Assembly: GCA_964017065.1 (NCBI GenBank)
Contig: OZ024791.1
Coordinates: 1,361,887-1,425,886, forward strand
DNA length: 64,000 nt
Source: Haliclona indistincta
Lineage: Eukaryota; Porifera; Demospongiae; Haplosclerida; Chalinidae
Direction of reading: 5' to 3'
Under the pieces are notes generated by a model. That model had not been told where the DNA came from. It was given only the letters and a program-made list of their open reading frames with translations, and did not search any database. How positions within the stretch are numbered: the first letter of the stretch is position 1; each line of letters opens with the position of its first letter. Positions 62,048 through 64,000 of this stretch are shown here, piece by piece. A program made the translations under genes and the position numbers.

Positions 62048-64000
62048 ATGGAATCAAATGAGCAGAGCCGTGCAGCACATGAAGGCAGTGCTTCACCTGC
62101 ACATCTATCTCCATCACCACCTCCTGCTACCAGCGCTGATGTAGTCACTCCAACTAAAGGTAATGCTGCATATACACATCACTTGCATGCCTTAACTGAT
62201 CGCTGCAGGCTCACCATCAAGACCCACTCGACCTCCACCTCCTAAATTCTCAACAAACAAACAACCCGATAACCGTCCTCCTCCGCGGCCTCTACGACCA
62301 TCCGCCAAGTCTCTCTCTCTTCCTCGTGGAATGAGACCAGCTGCAGCTGAGACTGCACGAGCTAGAGCAGCCAAGAGACGCTCAGTGGATGATTCCAATA
62401 TGAACCCTAATCCTCGTACCTTAACCAGACCGTTCTCGTTTCCTGGGTTTGATACAGAGGAAAAAGAAAAGCCTCGTCAACTGGTACAGTTAGATCAGTT
62501 GGTAAAGGAGGCTAGTAAACCAGCCAGACCTAGGCAGCCTTCTGATATTAATCGACCTCGTAAACCTTCTGATTCACGAGACAGCCCCGAGAAAGCATCG
62601 CCTACTGATCCACCAGCTAACAAACCTGCTTCTCCTTCAAATCCTCCTCAGGAAAATTTAAAAATTGAACCTACTAGCAATAGTACATCTGCTAGAACTC
62701 CACCGGCTAGCAAGCCTCCATCTCGACCACCACGCCCTTTCCCTCCTCCAACATCGGCACAACTAACTGCTCGTGTTGCGAAGAAACGACCTCCTCCAGT
62801 ACTAGTGAATAAAGCTGGTGAACAGGGTGGAGCAAAACCAACGCAAAGCATCACAGTGATAGACACAAGAAGCAATGATCAGGAATCGGCAGACCAGGCT
62901 AAACCCTCGTCTACAGCACCTTCTCTCAACTCTCCTACTCCTAGTTCTCCTCCTGTCCCACCGTCACCCTCTCGCTCTACTCCACCCACTGCCCCTCCCA
63001 CAGATACTACCGAATTATCGAAACAAGAAAACCAACCTCTCGCTTCATCTAAGGACAAACCACTAAATCTTCCTCTAGACGAACAACCGAAAACCACTGA
63101 ATCTTCTCCCATGAAGACAAGTTCTAGTGCATCTGCTGTTCCACATATAGTTGAAGCTGATTGTGACACAGAGAAAATGACTAAAGAAGCACAGGAAATT
63201 GCGACGGAAGAAAAGGACACATTGTCTCCAATGACCGAGCAGTCATCGCCACAATCTAAAGGAAGACGGTTGCTCAATTCGATGAAGAAGAGCTTACGGT
63301 TGGGAGGCGGTCGTCAAAGACACTCCTCTGCTCCGGGCAGGTCTAAAACGATAACATCGTCACCTAAAGCAATGCATCGTTCCTTCACTACACGAGATAG
63401 TAGCTCGAGTACACGTGTCACTAAGGTCTACGACCAAACAGTGTATCCAGGTAAAGTATTATGCATTGGATGAAAATAAGGTTGATTGTACTATGTCTTC
63501 TCTAGATACTCTACCACAAGGAGTGGTGCATCCTCTGGTAGTGCAATGTGTAGCATACCTCAACAGAGAACATATCCTCAAGGAGGAAGGTCTGTTTCGT
63601 ATTCCAGGAGATTTAGCAGCCATCAAGAGAATCAGACATCACTTCATAGCAGGTATGGTTAGAACATGATCATTTGTGTGTGTCATAAACAAGTACTGTT
63701 GTATTTATTGTGTGCAGGAGACGAGGTTGATCTGATAGGAGATGTGTTTGACCCTCACACTGTGGCTGGTCTACTAAAGCTCCACTTCAGAGAAATGAGA
63801 GTGTCTCTAATTGCCAGAGGACAGACTATGGCAGAGGCTGTTCAAGCTGTGCAGAAGAGACAAGTAATGTACTATACTACATTGTGACTTTACTATCTTG
63901 TGTTGTGCGTAGGTGAGTAACTTTCGCGAGATAGTGCAGAACTTGGACTCGAGTCACATACTGACTCTTAGGATGTTGGCAGAGCTATTGTGCAAGGTTA
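62048..64000 (+). CDS. Proline-rich RhoGAP protein (3' end beyond window)
   Basis: Exons are 62048-62159, 62209-63450, 63506-63652, 63718-63863 and 63913-63996 (donor gtta at the edge); phases agree. The first about 450 residues are disordered and rich in Pro, Ser and Thr, with SH3-ligand-like runs (RPTRPPPPK, PPSRPPRPFPPP), followed by a basic patch (RRLLNSMKKSLRLGGGRQ). A RhoGAP domain starts at about residue 452 (DTLPQGVVHPLVVQCVAYLN, then EEGLFRIPG). R483 in GLFRIPG is the arginine finger that stimulates GTP hydrolysis by Rho-family GTPases. LLKLHFREM in the fourth exon matches the conserved LLKxxxREL helix. The subfamily is not assigned, and domains beyond the window edge are unknown. 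Confidence 0.9.

Overview
This is a eukaryotic, metazoan genome window. Genes carry many short GT-AG introns on both strands, and there are microsatellites, small inverted-repeat transposons, a LINE 3' end, a tRNA-derived SINE and a 200-N assembly gap. The gene content (polo-like kinase, FIBP, EF-hand, RhoGAP and SH3 adaptors, a single-exon death-domain/ankyrin protein, a CEP152-like centriole protein) fits an early-branching animal. A demosponge is my best guess, from the gene density, the death-domain plus ankyrin architecture and a fold-back repeat carrying a TGCCTCGG core. The species is inference.

Layout. 1-215 is an inverted copy of the promoter and first exon of the ankyrin gene that starts at 13026, followed by a 29-bp minisatellite (305-1014). 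1845-6930 (copy A) and 33330-37715 (copy B) are two same-orientation copies of an undescribed coiled-coil gene whose large exon holds a 21-bp repeat encoding TAAVTDS/P heptads. A is broken by stops and a frameshift, B is open through all its exons, and a third fragment (C) lies at 32300-33100. 7703-12720 is satellite-like DNA (about 420-bp and 172-bp units). 13026-20006 is a 7-exon ankyrin gene with introns full of MITEs. 20482-24957 encodes a CEP152/Asterless-like protein. 25050-27587 is a death-domain plus ankyrin protein. 28159-29881 is a mucin-like membrane protein. 29993-31111 (minus) is FIBP, and 31660-32177 is a small death-domain protein. 38059-42645 (minus) is a PLK1-type kinase. 43193-45840 is a nest of fold-back elements. 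46305-54719 is an SH3/proline-rich adaptor with a 7.2-kb intron. 54954-55418 is calmodulin-like. 56087-59696 (minus) is mitochondrial-type 3-ketoacyl-CoA thiolase (ACAA2). 62048 to the end is a proline-rich RhoGAP cut by the window edge.

Most genes are unrelated housekeeping or signalling genes and do not form a pathway cluster. CEP152-like and PLK1 both act in centrosome and mitotic biology, but CEP152 classically partners PLK4, so the proximity is probably chance. The most notable signals are: the compact CEP152 homologue with a preserved N-terminal acidic PLK4-docking-type segment; long CT microsatellites that repeatedly abut 3' splice sites, always on the sense strand; the duplicated and differentially decayed heptad-repeat gene family; and a 390-bp MITE with identical 130-bp terminal inverted repeats and a 9-bp target duplication.
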